Positions 57,881 to 58,830 of a DNA stretch of 58,830 nt are shown piece after piece. Numbering within the stretch: position 1 is the first letter of the stretch; every line of letters starts with the position of its first letter. Source of the DNA: Myxococcales bacterium (GTDB taxonomy: Bacteria; Myxococcota_A; Polyangia; Haliangiales; Haliangiaceae); the NCBI GenBank assembly GCA_947483555.1, contig CANKMW010000057.1:1-58830 (forward strand), in the 5' to 3' direction. Both the position numbers and the translations under genes were made by a program. Below the pieces are notes generated by a model. It was not told the DNA's origin and did no database searches. It was given only the letters and a program-made list of their open reading frames with translations.

Positions 57881-58830
57881 ATGTCCCAGCTCGATCTTGA
57901 GCAACTCGAATACGAGACCGAAGAAGGTCTCGCGGAACAGCAGCCTGCGCCGGGCAAGGCCACGCTCACGTCCCGTATTGGTCGATCGCCTCGCGCCGGG
58001 CAGACGCCGGGCGACGCGATCGATGCGGTCAGCAATGGCCAGCTGCAGAGTGGGCTCGGGATCGATCTATCTCGTGGTGACGGTGGCAACGGCGGTGGTG
58101 CGCCCAATGCCAGGCGTGGCCTCGGACTCGGATTCCTCGGCGCCAGCAAGGGCGCCGAGATGGGCGGCGACGTGGCCGGCGATCTCGTCGACGAGCGTCC
58201 GGTGGGACGCGGCATCGATTACCTGGCGGCGACCTCGCCGGAGAACGGAACGTCGCTCAAGAGCCAGCAGCGCGAGGTGGCGCAGTTCGACTCGACGGGC
58301 GACTACTACGATCAACGCGCGACGGTCGAGGTCCAGCCGACCCCGGCGCAGGTGGCGACCCAGCCGGGCGCGGTGACCAGGACTCCGGACCCGGCGAAGA
58401 AGCCGGCAGCGACCGACGACGAGAAGCAGCCGGCGTCGGATCTGAAGAGCCAGCAGCGCGAGGTGGCGCAGTTCGACTCGACGGGCGACTACTACGATCA
58501 GCGCGCGACGGTCGAGGTCCAGCCGACCCCGGCGCAGGTGGCGACCCAGCCGGGCGCGGTGACTCCGGACCCGGCGAAGAAGCCGGCGGCGACCGAAGAC
58601 GCGAAGCCGCCGGCGGCGGATCTGAAGAGCCAGCAGCGCGAGGTGGCGCAGTTCGACTCGACGGGCGACTTCTACGATCAGCGCGCGACGGTCGAGGTGC
58701 AACCGGTCCAGGCGCTCGAGAACGCGATCAACCCGGACCTCAAGAAGCCGGAGCTGGCGCTCGACGCGATCAACCCGGACCTCAAGAAGCCGGAGCTGGC
58801 GCTCGACGCGATCAACCCGGACCTCAAGAA
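57881..58830 (+). CDS. repeat-rich eCIS-associated-like protein, runs off the right edge
   Basis: Open from the ATG at 57881 to the window end (316 residues, no stop). It starts MSQLDLEQLEYETEEGLAEQ then QPAPGKATLTSRIGRSPR, sharing the PAPGKxxxTSx(L/I) signature with the 929-aa protein. A Gly-rich region (GNGGGAPNARRGLGLGFLG) follows. Then come three long repeats beginning LKSQQREVAQFDSTGDYYDQ and carrying RATVEVQPTPAQVATQPGAV, then 14-residue units AINPDLKKPELALD. The C-terminus, where an effector domain would be, is outside the window. Lies 65 bp after the ATPase-like gene, same strand. Confidence 0.75.
   Translation, partial: MSQLDLEQLEYETEEGLAEQQPAPGKATLTSRIGRSPRAGQTPGDAIDAVSNGQLQSGLGIDLSRGDGGNGGGAPNARRGLGLGFLGASKGAEMGGDVAGDLVDERPVGRGIDYLAATSPENGTSLKSQQREVAQFDSTGDYYDQRATVEVQPTPAQVATQPGAVTRTPDPAKKPAATDDEKQPASDLKSQQREVAQFDSTGDYYDQRATVEVQPTPAQVATQPGAVTPDPAKKPAATEDAKPPAADLKSQQREVAQFDSTGDFYDQRATVEVQPVQALENAINPDLKKPELALDAINPDLKKPELALDAINPDLK
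58256..58704 (+). repeat. three tandem repeats of 186, 180 and about 83 bp
   Basis: Repeats begin at 58256, 58442 and 58622 with CTC/CTG AAG AGC CAG CAG. The first 70-110 bp of each unit is almost invariant. The third diverges after VEVQP. Units are in frame and encode 62 and 60 residues. Confidence 0.93.
58724..58830 (+). repeat. 42-bp tandem repeats at the right edge
   Basis: Units starting at 58724, 58766 and 58808 are identical as far as visible and encode AINPDLKKPELALD. The array continues beyond the window. Confidence 0.93.

Noticed and set aside
58256..58830. Tandem repeats at the right edge as a CRISPR array
   Set aside because: Repeats are long, in frame, contiguous and encode protein; there are no unique spacers of uniform length.

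Overview
The window is very GC-rich (roughly 70%), with long antisense open frames everywhere. It carries TPR-tailed Ser/Thr kinases, dozens of lipoproteins, HEAT/TPR proteins, DUF4215-type Cys motifs and DUF4157 (eCIS-core) proteins. This fits a myxobacterium-like member of the Myxococcota, most like the Haliangiales/Kofleriaceae. No rRNA, tRNA, CRISPR array or intact insertion sequence was seen.

Layout. 1-9.4 kb: housekeeping-like and secreted proteins (DUF4333-like lipoprotein, methyltransferases, HrpB helicase, hemerythrin-like protein, GMC oxidoreductase, vWA lipoprotein, thioesterase-like protein). 9.4-17 kb: a minus-strand run read from 17.0 kb down to 9.4 kb. It encodes a 929-aa frameshifted giant with a coiled-coil body and methyltransferase-like C-terminus, a HEAT-repeat protein, a papain-like Cys/His/Asp protein, a lipoprotein and an eCIS-type double-AAA ATPase. 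17-20 kb: a GlxA-type regulator and a DJ-1/PfpI protein share a 35-bp dyad operator present in two copies, with a Phd/ParE toxin-antitoxin pair between the copies. 20-22 kb: nrfHA nitrite reduction. 22-35 kb: a mosaic of lipoproteins, a kinase, a lysozyme, an AraC regulator and many gene remnants (ArsR, GST, DUF4215/EGF, DUF4188 joined to Dus). 34.3-38.8 kb: a fused 5-oxoprolinase whose 5' end is duplicated, with a nucleotidyltransferase gene between the copies. 38.9-47.7 kb: Hsp20, thioesterase, PAP2, response regulator, RluA-type pseudouridine synthase, acyl-CoA dehydrogenase and 2Fe-2S ferredoxin. 48-58.8 kb: a second accessory block of TPR and HEAT proteins, ATPase-helper-like proteins, a 1470-aa DUF4157 giant and a repeat-rich protein running off the right edge.

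The main novelty candidates are the two eCIS-associated blocks, which hold ATPases and cargo-like giants but no sheath, tube or baseplate genes. Three large proteins share a short N-terminal signature (G-K/R-x-x-x-T-x-x-L/I). Accessory genes here repeatedly sit between duplicated ends of resident genes. Two frameshifts lie at G/C runs and may be sequencing artefacts, so those genes could be intact.
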